From NCBI RefSeq assembly GCF_006861825.1, contig NZ_VDGI01000003.1:195989-259988 (forward strand): a stretch of DNA of 64,000 nt, given 5' to 3'. A program made the translations under genes and the position numbers. Origin of the DNA: Psychrobacillus vulpis. Lineage in GTDB: Bacteria; Bacillota; Bacilli; Bacillales_A; Planococcaceae. The notes beneath the pieces were generated by a model. It ran no database searches. It saw only the letters and a list, made by a program, of their open reading frames with translations, and was not told where the DNA came from. This document shows positions 57,068-64,000 of this stretch, in pieces. The stretch's first letter is position 1, and every line of letters starts with the position of its first letter.

Positions 57068-58627
57068 ATGCCATATGAAATTATCATCTCCGCTTTGCTT
57101 GGTCTGTTTGTCGGTGCCGTTGTTGGTTATATTTTTCTAAAAAAAGTGAACGATTCAAAAGTGACTGGTGCAAAACAATCTTCTGTACTCATCTTAGATG
57201 AAGCAAAGCGAGAAGCAGAAGCGTTAAAGAAAGAAGCACTATTAGAAGCCAAAGATGAAACTCACCAATTACGAAGTGAAGCAGAATCTGACATCCGTGA
57301 ACGCCGTATGGAACTGCAAAAACAGGAAAATCGGTTATTACAAAGAGAAGAGAATCTTGATCGTAAGGATGATGCTCTAAACAAGAGAGAAGTAGGTCTT
57401 GAGCGTAAAGAAGATGCTCTAACCGAAAGACAACAGCATATTGAACAGATGGAAAGCAAAGTGGACGAGCTAGTTGGAAAACAACAAAGCGAACTAGAAA
57501 GAATTTCTACGTTAACACGTGAAGAAGCAAAAGGAATTATTCTTCAAGAAGTAGAAAACGAGCTTACTACTGATATAGCTATTATGACGAAAGAATCGGA
57601 AACTCGTGCAAAAGAAGAGTCCGATAAAAAGTCACGTGAGATTCTTTCACTTGCATTACAACGTTTTGCAGCTGATCATGTAGCAGAAACAACAGTTTCC
57701 GTTGTAAACTTACCTAACGATGAGATGAAAGGTCGTATCATTGGTCGTGAAGGTCGAAACATTCGTACGCTTGAAACTTTAACTGGAATTGATTTAATTA
57801 TTGATGATACACCAGAAGCTGTTATTCTATCAGGATTTGATCCAATACGTAGAGAAACTGCTCGTTTAGCTCTTGAAAAATTGGTACAAGATGGTCGTAT
57901 ACATCCTGCGCGAATTGAGGAAATGGTAGAAAAATCAAGACGTGAAGTGGATGAACAAATTCGCGAAATTGGAGAACAAACGACGTTTGATGTTGGTATT
58001 CATAATTTACATCCAGATTTAATGAAAATTCTAGGTAGACTTCGCTATCGTACTAGCTATGGTCAAAATGTGTTGAAGCATTCAACAGAAGTAGCATTTT
58101 TAGCAGGTTTACTTGCTGCAGAGCTCGGTGAAGATGTTACACTAGCGAGACGTGCAGGATTACTTCACGATATTGGAAAAGCAATTGACCATGAAGTAGA
58201 AGGAAGTCATGTAGAAATTGGCGTAGAGCTTGCAACAAAGTATAAAGAACATCCTGTAGTTATAAACAGTATAGCTTCTCACCACGGAGATACAGAAGCA
58301 ACTTCTGTTATTGCCGTACTAGTGGCTGCAGCAGACGCATTATCTGCAGCACGACCAGGTGCAAGAAGTGAAACATTAGAAAATTATATTCGTCGTTTAG
58401 AAAAACTGGAAGAGATTTCTGAATCTTACGATGGAGTAGAAAAATCTTTTGCTATACAAGCAGGAAGAGAGATTCGTATTATGGTTCGTCCAGACCAAAT
58501 TGATGATATATCTGCGCATCGTTTGGCTAGAGATATACGTAAACGAATCGAAGAAGAGCTAGATTATCCAGGTCATATTAAAGTGACAGTAATCAGGGAA
58601 ACTAGAGCTGTAGAATACGCAAAATAA
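57068..58627 (+). CDS. rny: Ribonuclease Y
   Basis: 519 aa, usual length. Membrane-anchored endoribonuclease that starts decay of much mRNA. N-terminal membrane helix (about 3-25), long coiled coil (about 35-190), KH domain ([39 protein letters not shown], about 205-245), HD domain with [22 protein letters not shown] (about 360) that holds the metal site. GGGGGTG precedes the start. Next to ymdB as in B. subtilis; with PNPase and RNase J2 it makes this window rich in RNA-decay genes. Confidence 0.98.
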   Translation: MPYEIIISALLGLFVGAVVGYIFLKKVNDSKVTGAKQSSVLILDEAKREAEALKKEALLEAKDETHQLRSEAESDIRERRMELQKQENRLLQREENLDRKDDALNKREVGLERKEDALTERQQHIEQMESKVDELVGKQQSELERISTLTREEAKGIILQEVENELTTDIAIMTKESETRAKEESDKKSREILSLALQRFAADHVAETTVSVVNLPNDEMKGRIIGREGRNIRTLETLTGIDLIIDDTPEAVILSGFDPIRRETARLALEKLVQDGRIHPARIEEMVEKSRREVDEQIREIGEQTTFDVGIHNLHPDLMKILGRLRYRTSYGQNVLKHSTEVAFLAGLLAAELGEDVTLARRAGLLHDIGKAIDHEVEGSHVEIGVELATKYKEHPVVINSIASHHGDTEATSVIAVLVAAADALSAARPGARSETLENYIRRLEKLEEISESYDGVEKSFAIQAGREIRIMVRPDQIDDISAHRLARDIRKRIEEELDYPGHIKVTVIRETRAVEYAK

Positions 58628-58633
58628 TAAATG

Positions 58634-58660
58634 AAAGGCTTCGAAAAGAAGCCTTTTTTT
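58634..58660 (+). terminator. Intrinsic terminator after rny
   Basis: AAGGCTTC pairs with GAAGCCTT around GAAAA, followed by seven T. Confidence 0.9.
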
Positions 58661-58682
58661 CGTGAAAGGATTGAAGAAATAG

Positions 58683-59477
58683 ATGAAAATATTATTTATA
58701 GGTGACATAGTTGGTTCTATTGGAAGAGATACTTTGGAAAGCTATTTACCAAGACTAAAAAGAAAATACTCGCCAGACGTAGTAATTGCGAATGGAGAAA
58801 ATGCTGCTGCAGGACGTGGAATTACAAAGAGTATTTTTCAATCATTACTGCATATGGGTGTAGATGTTGTAACAATGGGTAACCACACATGGGATCAAAA
58901 AGAAATTATGGACTTTATAGATGATACTGATTATTTAATCCGTCCAGCAAACTTTTCAGAGGAAGCGCCAGGAAAAGGGATGACCTCCATTACTAAAAAT
59001 GGACAAACTATATCTATTATTAATTTACATGGAAGAACTTTCTTACCACCTCATGATGATCCATTTAAGAAAGCAACGGAATTGGTAGAAGAAGCAAAAA
59101 AAATATCACCAATCATATTTGTAGATTTTCATGCAGAGGCCACTAGTGAAAAAATTGCATTAGGATGGCATTTAGATGGAAAAGCATCCGTTGTCGTTGG
59201 AACGCATACACATGTACAAACAGCAGATTCACGTATTTTACCAGAGGGAACGGCTTATATTACGGACGTTGGTATGACAGGACCATATGATGGCGTCTTA
59301 GGGATGAAAAAAGAAGATGTATTATACCGTTTTCAAACGAATATGCCAGCACGTTTTGAAGTGCCAAAAAGTGGTCGTTCAGTATTAAGTGGATTTTTTG
59401 TGGAAGTAAACGATTATGGAAAAGCTGTACATCAGGAACGAGTTTATATTAACGAAGATTATCCGTTTAAAGGTTAA
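58683..59477 (+). CDS. ymdB: YmdB metallophosphodiesterase
   Basis: 264 aa. Phosphodiesterase with activity on 2',3'-cyclic nucleotides in B. subtilis, where it affects the switch between motility and biofilm. Metal-ligand motifs: ILFIGDIVGSIGRDTLE (3-19), VIANGENAAAGRGIT (about 37), VTMGNHTWDQKEI (about 63), FVDFHAEATSEKIALGWHLDGK and VVGTHTHVQTAD (about 175). Follows rny. Confidence 0.95.
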   Translation: MKILFIGDIVGSIGRDTLESYLPRLKRKYSPDVVIANGENAAAGRGITKSIFQSLLHMGVDVVTMGNHTWDQKEIMDFIDDTDYLIRPANFSEEAPGKGMTSITKNGQTISIINLHGRTFLPPHDDPFKKATELVEEAKKISPIIFVDFHAEATSEKIALGWHLDGKASVVVGTHTHVQTADSRILPEGTAYITDVGMTGPYDGVLGMKKEDVLYRFQTNMPARFEVPKSGRSVLSGFFVEVNDYGKAVHQERVYINEDYPFKG

Positions 59478-59510
59478 AAGAGTCTAAAAAATTTCCTTAA
59501 AGCATAGGTT

Positions 59511-59540
59511 AGATTATGAACGAAAGCAAGTTCATAATCT
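59511..59540 (+). promoter_or_regulatory. Perfect 11-bp hairpin just before the spoVS ribosome binding site
   Basis: AGATTATGAAC (59511-59521) pairs perfectly with GTTCATAATCT (59530-59540) around an 8-base loop. The AGGAG site starts ten bases later. There is no T-tract, so it is more likely a leader structure or a protein-binding palindrome than a terminator. Confidence 0.6.
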
Positions 59541-59562
59541 AGCGATAAAAGGAGAAATGATA

Positions 59563-59829
59563 GTGGATTCTTTAAAAGTATCTTCTCGTTCAAACCCAAA
59601 TTCAGTTGCTGGTGCATTGGTTGCAGTAATAAGAGAACAAGGGTATGCAGAGATGCAAGCAGTAGGAGCAGGGGCATTAAATCAGGCAATTAAAGCTATT
59701 GCCATTGCAAGAGGATTTGTCGCACCAAGTGGAACAGACTTAACATGTTCACCTGCATTCACAGATATTATTATTTCAGGTGAAGATCGAACTGCTTTGA
59801 AGTTATTAGTAGAAAAAAAAGTAAAATAG
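59563..59829 (+). CDS. spoVS: Stage V sporulation protein S
   Basis: 88 aa from the GTG at 59563, eight bases after GGAG; an ATG at 59557 is too close to the site. Alba-like small nucleic-acid-binding protein needed for spore coat and cortex assembly in B. subtilis. Highly conserved: NPNSVAGALVAVIREQGYAEMQAVGAGALNQAIKAIAIARGFVAPSGTDLTCSPAFTDI. Order rny-ymdB-spoVS is as in B. subtilis. Confidence 0.96.
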   Translation: MDSLKVSSRSNPNSVAGALVAVIREQGYAEMQAVGAGALNQAIKAIAIARGFVAPSGTDLTCSPAFTDIIISGEDRTALKLLVEKKVK

Positions 59830-59836
59830 CTTCAGA

Positions 59837-60005
59837 CTACCCATAAAATACTGTACTCAGTTGGGTGAGTAAATTATAGGTCTATTTGAGAGCTGGATAA
59901 AGGCAAGAAAGGCAACTAATGCCACTAGTGCGAAGAACTTAGGTTGCCTTACTAAACAAGCATTTCAAGACAGTTTGAAGAGGATGCTTTCGGATTTATA
60001 TTTTT
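59837..60005 (+). other. Structured gene-free stretch after spoVS (possible 3' UTR or small RNA)
   Basis: Three hairpins in a row: ACCCA/TGGGT (59839-59843 with 59862-59866) enclosing ACTG-TACT-CAGT; AAGGCAACTAA with TTAGGTTGCCTT (about 59911-59955, one bulge); and AAGCAT/ATGCTT enclosing TTCAA/TTGAA (about 59968-59999). I matched it to no riboswitch or RNA family I know. Confidence 0.35.
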
Positions 60006-60016
60006 TCATAAACCTA

Positions 60017-60044
60017 AAGCCGCTACTTTTATTAGTAGCGGCTT
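60017..60044 (+). repeat. Left copy of the spoVS-side hairpin (direct repeat)
   Basis: AAGCCGCTAC-TTTTATTA-GTAGCGGCTT, a perfect 10-bp stem. The same hairpin recurs at 61071-61097 with two changes in the loop. The repeat element begins two bases after this copy. Confidence 0.85.
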
Positions 60045-60045
60045 A

Positions 60046-61070
60046 CAGCTTGTCGACAAATGCATTTTTATGAATCAACATGTATTAAGAACATAGTGAT
60101 TATTGTGCTTTTCCTGTAGCAATCGCTTCAGGCGGGCGCTTTCCGCTGAAAAATAGGAAGGGCCCTCCACGGAGACTCCTGTGGGAATAGCTTGAGCTGA
60201 AGACCCCGCAGGAAAGACACGAGGGCACTGAAAAAGTGTCATTCAAATAAATTATCTATCAAATAGTCCTAAGAGAATTTATCGCTTTGGCATTCGCTTT
60301 CCACGGGCGAGCGACGAGCCTCCTCCTTCGCTATGCTTCGTGCGGGGTTTTGGACGCTCCGTTTTTTCGCAGGATTCTCGTAAATTTTTCCTTTATGTAT
60401 AAGGAATCTAGTAGTTGTTATGAGAAGGCATTCCTAATAAAATTAAAGTGATTAGCTAGAAAGAGTTCCATCTTTTTTCTTATAAAATGAATGAAGACTA
60501 GTTGAACGGAAAAAGCTACTCGCTTTTCGCGGAGAATCGCCAAGCATACTCCTCACTGCAATGAGGGCACTGAAAACCCATCTTTGTTTTAATAAATACT
60601 TTTCATTTCTAGAAAATCGTTGAAGAAGGCGACACTCCTGCGGGAATAGCGTTAGTCGAAGACCCCGCAGCGAAGCGAGGAGGCTGAGGCAACGCCCGCG
60701 GAAAGGGAGGCCACTGAAAAACCAAAATTCAGAAAATAAAGTCACCACTTGAGAAGTATATTTGTATCAAAATTGGCATGACGTCCCCATAAACACCCTA
60801 AAAAGTGAAGGAATTATGGGATTTCGTTTTTATTTTTTGAAAAAAAGTGACTTTTTCAGTGGCCTCCGGAAAGGGAGCCGTTTCAACGATTTTCTTATTT
60901 ACTGGAATATTAGACTACCTCATTTGGCAAAATCGAATTATAGGGACTTTTTCAGTGACTTTGCAGTGACGAGGAGGCTGAAGCCAAGTCCACTGAAAGC
61001 GAAGTGGCGGGCCCTGCTGATTCTCTTATACATCTCCATTCATTGTAAAACGAATTTGTCTAAAGTCTGA
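60046..61070. mobile_element. Terminator-associated repeat element, copy 2 (about 1.0 kb, with nested insertion)
   Basis: The left arm 60046-60146 (CAGCTTGTCGACAAATG ... GCTTTCCGC) matches copy 1 from 26928 to about 27028 with few changes. Next, 60147-60214 matches 27312-27379, so the middle of copy 1 (about 285 bp) is missing here. The right arm 60963-61070 matches 27381-27486. Between these two parts lies a 748-bp insertion (60215-60962). No gene is encoded. Confidence 0.75.
60215..60962. mobile_element. Nested insertion with CACTGAAAAAGT ends inside copy 2
   Basis: The left boundary carries GGGCACTGAAAAAGTGTC (60223-60240) and the right boundary GGGACTTTTTCAGTGAC (60943-60959), inverted relative to each other. 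Further internal copies occur at 60566, 60709 (direct) and 60850 (inverted), with AGAAAATCGTTGAA near 60611 and, inverted, 60883. Contains fragments of GC-rich units (60290-60375, 60640-60707). Looks like several small elements stacked. Confidence 0.6.
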
Positions 61071-61097
61071 AAGCCGCTACTTTCATAAGTAGCGGCT
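61071..61097 (+). repeat. Right copy of the spoVS-side hairpin
   Basis: AAGCCGCTAC-TTTCATAA-GTAGCGGCT. It pairs as in the left copy. The following bases are AAAATTT, so it is not a strong terminator by itself. Confidence 0.8.
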
Positions 61098-61170
61098 AAA
61101 ATTTAGCATTTCATACATAGTGACGATAATCTGAATATATTGTGACGAAGCAATTCCGTCAAAGGTCTGA

Positions 61171-61225
61171 TTTTCATGAAAAATATTGTGAATACATAGT
61201 GAATATCACTACTTCGTGATAAACT
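61171..61225 (+). promoter_or_regulatory. Palindromes and promoter-like boxes upstream of korA
   Basis: TTTTCATGAAAA (61171-61182) and TAGTGA-ATA-TCACTA (61197-61211) are perfect palindromes; GTGAATA repeats at 61188 and 61199, 11 bp apart. TGATAAACT at about 61217-61225 could be an extended -10. Looks like a regulated promoter, but I cannot name the regulator. Confidence 0.4.
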
Positions 61226-61269
61226 AATGAAGGTAAAAGCATTCAACCAGATAGTAAGGAGATGTTTAT

Positions 61270-63024
61270 ATGTTGCAACAGCTTTCTTGGAAAGTAGGAG
61301 GGCAGCAAGGAGAGGGTATCGAAAGTACTGGTGAGATTTTCTCAATGGCGATGAATCGCCTTGGATATTACCTTTATGGATATCGTCATTTCTCTTCTCG
61401 TATTAAAGGTGGTCATACGAATAATAAAATCTGTGTACGACCTACGCAAGTTCGTACAATCCCAGATGATTTAGATATACTTGTAGCTTTTGATCAAGAA
61501 ACAATCGATGTTAATTACAAAGAGCTTACAGAAAAAAGTGTTATATTAGCAGACGCTAAATTTTCACCTGTTTCTCCAGAGGATTGTTTAGCACCAATGT
61601 ATATTGTTCCGTTTACGGAAATTGCGGCGGAGTTAGGTACATCATTAATGAAAAATATGGTGGCAATTGGTGCAACTTCCGCATTGTTGAACTTAGATAA
61701 AGCAGTATTTCAAGGTGTGGTAGATGAGATTTTTGGTAAAAAAGGAACAGAAGTAGTAGAAAAAAATATGCAGGCGATTCAACAAGGCTTTGATGTAATG
61801 GCTGAGCAACTAGGGGACCGTTTAGGAGAATGGCAACTAATTGAAGCAGATGGAAAACATCGTATGTTCATGATTGGAAATGATGCAATTGCACTTGGTG
61901 CACTAACAGCAGGAGTTCGTTTCATGGCAGCCTATCCAATTACTCCAGCTTCTGAAATCATGGAATATATGATTAAAAAGCTACCGCTATTTGGTGGTGC
62001 AGTCATTCAAACAGAAGACGAAATAGCTGCAGCAACAATGGCAATTGGATCAAACTACGGCGGTGTACGAGCGTTTACGGCATCTGCAGGACCGGGCCTT
62101 TCACTTATGATGGAAGCAATAGGCTTATCCGGTATGACAGAGCAGCCACTTGTAATAGTGGATACACAACGTGGTGGTCCTTCAACTGGTCTTCCAACTA
62201 AACAAGAGCAATCTGACTTAATGCAAATGATTTATGGAACACATGGTGAAATTCCAAAAGTAGTTATTGCACCAAGTACAGGAGAAGAAGCGTTTTTTGA
62301 TACGATTCAAGCATTTAATATTGCAGAAGAATTACAACTTCCTGTCATTATCTTGTCTGACTTACAATTATCACTTGGTAAACAAACCGTTGATCCATTT
62401 GATTATTCAAAAATTGAAATTAGACGCGGTAAATTAGTTCAAAACGAAGAAATCCCTGAATCAGTGGATAAATCGTATTTTAAACGTTTTGAAGTAACAG
62501 AAGACGGTGTTTCTCCACGTGTTTTACCAGGAACAGCACATGCTATTCACCACGTAACAGGTGTCGAGCACGATGAAACTGGAAAGCCATCAGAAGCAGC
62601 TACAAATCGTATAGCTCAAATGGACAAGCGTATGAAAAAATTAAAGCATGTTCAATTTAATGAACCTGTATATAAAAATGTACCTTACGAAGAAGCAGAT
62701 ATCTTATTTGTTGGTTTCAATTCAACTAGAGGTGTATTAGAGGAATTACAACAAACACTGATATCACAAGGAATGAAAGTGAATCATGCACATATCCGAT
62801 TAATTCACCCATTCCCTGTAGAGGAAATGCAACCATTAGTAGCAAATGCAAAAAAAGTAGTTGTTGTAGAAAATAATGCTACAGGGCAACTAGCGAACAT
62901 TTTAAAAATGAATGTTGGTGGACATGACAAAGTAGTAAATGTAACAAAATACGACGGTACACCATTTTTACCATTACAGCTTGAAAAACAAGTAAAGGAG
63001 TTGCTAGCAGATGGTAACATTTAA
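61270..63024 (+). CDS. korA: 2-oxoacid:ferredoxin oxidoreductase alpha subunit (gamma-alpha fusion)
   Basis: 584 aa. Converts a 2-oxoacid, probably 2-oxoglutarate, to the acyl-CoA with ferredoxin as electron acceptor. N-terminal gamma domain (about 1-190, WKVGGQQGEGIESTGEIFSMAMNRLGYYLYGYRHFSSRIKGGH) is fused to the alpha pyrimidine-binding domain (GNDAIALGALTAGVRFMAAYPITPASEIMEYM; TEDEIAAATMAIGSNYGGVRAFTASAGPGLSLMMEA) and a C-terminal transketolase-like part. AAGGAG precedes the ATG. Overlaps korB by 14 bases. Confidence 0.95.
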   Translation: MLQQLSWKVGGQQGEGIESTGEIFSMAMNRLGYYLYGYRHFSSRIKGGHTNNKICVRPTQVRTIPDDLDILVAFDQETIDVNYKELTEKSVILADAKFSPVSPEDCLAPMYIVPFTEIAAELGTSLMKNMVAIGATSALLNLDKAVFQGVVDEIFGKKGTEVVEKNMQAIQQGFDVMAEQLGDRLGEWQLIEADGKHRMFMIGNDAIALGALTAGVRFMAAYPITPASEIMEYMIKKLPLFGGAVIQTEDEIAAATMAIGSNYGGVRAFTASAGPGLSLMMEAIGLSGMTEQPLVIVDTQRGGPSTGLPTKQEQSDLMQMIYGTHGEIPKVVIAPSTGEEAFFDTIQAFNIAEELQLPVIILSDLQLSLGKQTVDPFDYSKIEIRRGKLVQNEEIPESVDKSYFKRFEVTEDGVSPRVLPGTAHAIHHVTGVEHDETGKPSEAATNRIAQMDKRMKKLKHVQFNEPVYKNVPYEEADILFVGFNSTRGVLEELQQTLISQGMKVNHAHIRLIHPFPVEEMQPLVANAKKVVVVENNATGQLANILKMNVGGHDKVVNVTKYDGTPFLPLQLEKQVKELLADGNI

Positions 63025-63877
63025 GGATTTTAGAAATAATGTAAAGCCAAACTGGTGCCCTGGGTGTGGTGACTTTTCTGTTCAAGCAGCAATTCAACGC
63101 GCAGCAGCAAATGTTGGAATCCAACCACATGATTTAGCTGTTATTTCTGGTATTGGTTGTTCTGGACGTATTTCTGGGTACATCCATTCTTACGGATTCC
63201 ATGGTATCCATGGACGTGCATTACCTATTGCACAAGGCTTAAAAATGGCCAATAAAGATCTTCATGTTATTGCCTCAGGAGGAGACGGAGACGGATTCGC
63301 AATTGGTCTTGGACATACTATCCACTCGATACGTCGTAACATTGATTTAACATACGTAGTAATGGATAACCAAATTTACGGATTAACAAAAGGGCAAACT
63401 TCTCCAAGGTCAGCAGAAGGATTTAAAACAAAATCAACACCAGGCGGTGCAATTGAGCCCTCTCTTAAACCTCTTGAATTAGCGCTAACATCAGGTGCAA
63501 CTTTTGTAGCACAAGGATTTTCATCTGATATTAAAGAGTTGACTGCAATCATCGAAGCGGGGATTAATCATAAAGGGTTTTCTTTTATAAATGTATTCAG
63601 TCCATGCGTAACGTACAATAAAGTAAATACGTATGATTGGTTCAAAGAAAACCTAACAAAACTTTCCGATGTGGAGGGTTATGATCATACAAATCGCGAA
63701 GAAGCAATAAAAGTTGTGATGGAAAATGAAGGACTAGTGACTGGAATTATTTATCAAAACGAAGAAGCACCTTCATATCAAGCACAGGTACCTGGATATG
63801 CAGATACACCACTTGTTGACCAAAACTTGAAGATGAGTGAACAAGAATTTAACACTTTATTACAAGACTTTATGTGA
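63011..63877 (+). CDS. korB: 2-oxoacid:ferredoxin oxidoreductase beta subunit
   Basis: 288 aa. TPP- and [4Fe-4S]-binding partner of KorA. NWCPGCGDFSVQAAIQRA near the N-terminus holds two cluster cysteines, with others in GIGCSGRIS and NVFSPCVTYN. The TPP motif is ASGGDGDGFAIGLGHTIHSIRRNIDLTYVVMDNQIYGLTKGQTSP (about 90-135). Starts inside korA. The pair lies between spoVS and (outside the window) probably miaB, as in other Bacilli. No downstream T-tract: the hairpin after it is followed by a repeat element end. Confidence 0.95.
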   Translation: MVTFKDFRNNVKPNWCPGCGDFSVQAAIQRAAANVGIQPHDLAVISGIGCSGRISGYIHSYGFHGIHGRALPIAQGLKMANKDLHVIASGGDGDGFAIGLGHTIHSIRRNIDLTYVVMDNQIYGLTKGQTSPRSAEGFKTKSTPGGAIEPSLKPLELALTSGATFVAQGFSSDIKELTAIIEAGINHKGFSFINVFSPCVTYNKVNTYDWFKENLTKLSDVEGYDHTNREEAIKVVMENEGLVTGIIYQNEEAPSYQAQVPGYADTPLVDQNLKMSEQEFNTLLQDFM

Positions 63878-63883
63878 TATCCT

Positions 63884-63908
63884 AGACTGCCAATGCAATC
63901 GGTAGTCT
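63884..63908 (+). terminator. korB terminator hairpin without a T-tract
   Basis: AGACTGCC (63884-63891) pairs with GGTAGTCT (63901-63908, one G-U). Instead of a T-run, CAGACTGTTGACAAACG follows directly, i.e. an element end. Confidence 0.7.
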
Positions 63909-64000
63909 CAGACTGTTGACAAACGCTTTCATTCTTCGTTACTTGCATTTCGTTGTAAGCTCATGAACTTTAGTTCTATTCGCTTCCGCCTCATGCGTCG
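63909..64000. mobile_element. Left end of a third terminator-associated repeat element
   Basis: CAGACTGTTGACAAACG resembles the left ends at 26928 and 60046 and is almost identical to 31305-31320. Then TTCGCTTCCGCC near the edge resembles the GC-rich unit start. The element runs off the window. Confidence 0.6.

Noticed and set aside
59837-60005. Known riboswitch (c-di-GMP, cobalamin, c-di-AMP) after spoVS
   Set aside because: The hairpins lack the conserved loop sequences of these classes, and no gene follows that would be regulated.
60452-61070. Small frames in the repeat nest before korA
   Set aside because: They consist of repeat arms and change between copies; no site or family pattern.
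60000-61270. CRISPR array in the repeat-rich gap
   Set aside because: The repeats are few, of differing lengths, in both orientations and not evenly spaced; no cas genes are nearby.

Overview
The window looks like core chromosome of a low-GC, motile, endospore-forming Bacillales bacterium, most likely of the Planococcaceae/Caryophanaceae (Psychrobacillus/Lysinibacillus-like). Support: AT-rich coding sequence with strong AGGAGG-type ribosome binding sites and many TTG starts; chemotaxis and sigma-D genes; dipicolinate synthase, SpoVS and SpoIIIE; and gene order that follows Bacillus subtilis almost throughout. The genus is inferred, not proven. Almost every gene is on the + strand. I saw no rRNA, tRNA or CRISPR array.

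Layout. 1-3009: end of the motility cluster (cheC 3' end, cheD, a small membrane protein, sigD, a charged small protein, swrB-like gene). 3013-10749: rpsB, tsf, pyrH, frr, uppS, cdsA, dxr, rseP (translation, UMP kinase, isoprenoid and phospholipid precursors, intramembrane proteolysis). 11022-15341: polC. 15702-25591: rimP-nusA-ylxR-ylxQ-infB-ylxP-rbfA-truB-ribF-rpsO-pnp. 25688-31271: mlpA, ymxH, dpaA-dpaB, asd, dapA (peptidase, spore dipicolinate, diaminopimelate/lysine route). 31272-38490: an accessory insertion between dapA and rnjB, with repeats, a decayed IS1182-like transposase, a two-component system, an ABC transporter of the peptide-antibiotic-resistance type and a truncated LuxR/MalT-like gene. 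38491-48318: rnjB, spoIIIE, a GntR regulator and a BMP/Nup-type nucleoside ABC transporter. 48467-55599: ymfF, ymfH, ymfI, ymfK, rodZ-like, pgsA, cinA. 55802-59829: recA, rny, ymdB, spoVS. 59830-61269: a 1.4-kb gene-free nest of repeats. 61270-63877: korA-korB (2-oxoacid:ferredoxin oxidoreductase). The window therefore holds three RNA-decay enzymes (PNPase, RNase J2, RNase Y), a transcription/translation operon and several sporulation genes.

The most unusual signal is in the intergenic DNA. A repeat element with imperfect terminal inverted repeats (about CAGACTGTNGACAAA at the outer end) lies next to intrinsic-terminator-like hairpins after mlpA, spoVS and korB. In the two complete cases the hairpin itself is present once on each side of the element, as though it were a 20-30 bp target duplication. 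The same end sequence also lies between the hairpin and the T-tract after dapA. This suggests a non-autonomous element that uses terminator hairpins as landing sites, possibly mobilised by an IS1182-family transposase, whose frameshifted remnant is in the window. The spoVS copy contains a second nested insertion with CACTGAAAAAGT ends. Compared with B. subtilis, proS, dapG, tepA, ylxY, ymfD/E and ymfJ are not at their usual places; this comparison is from memory.
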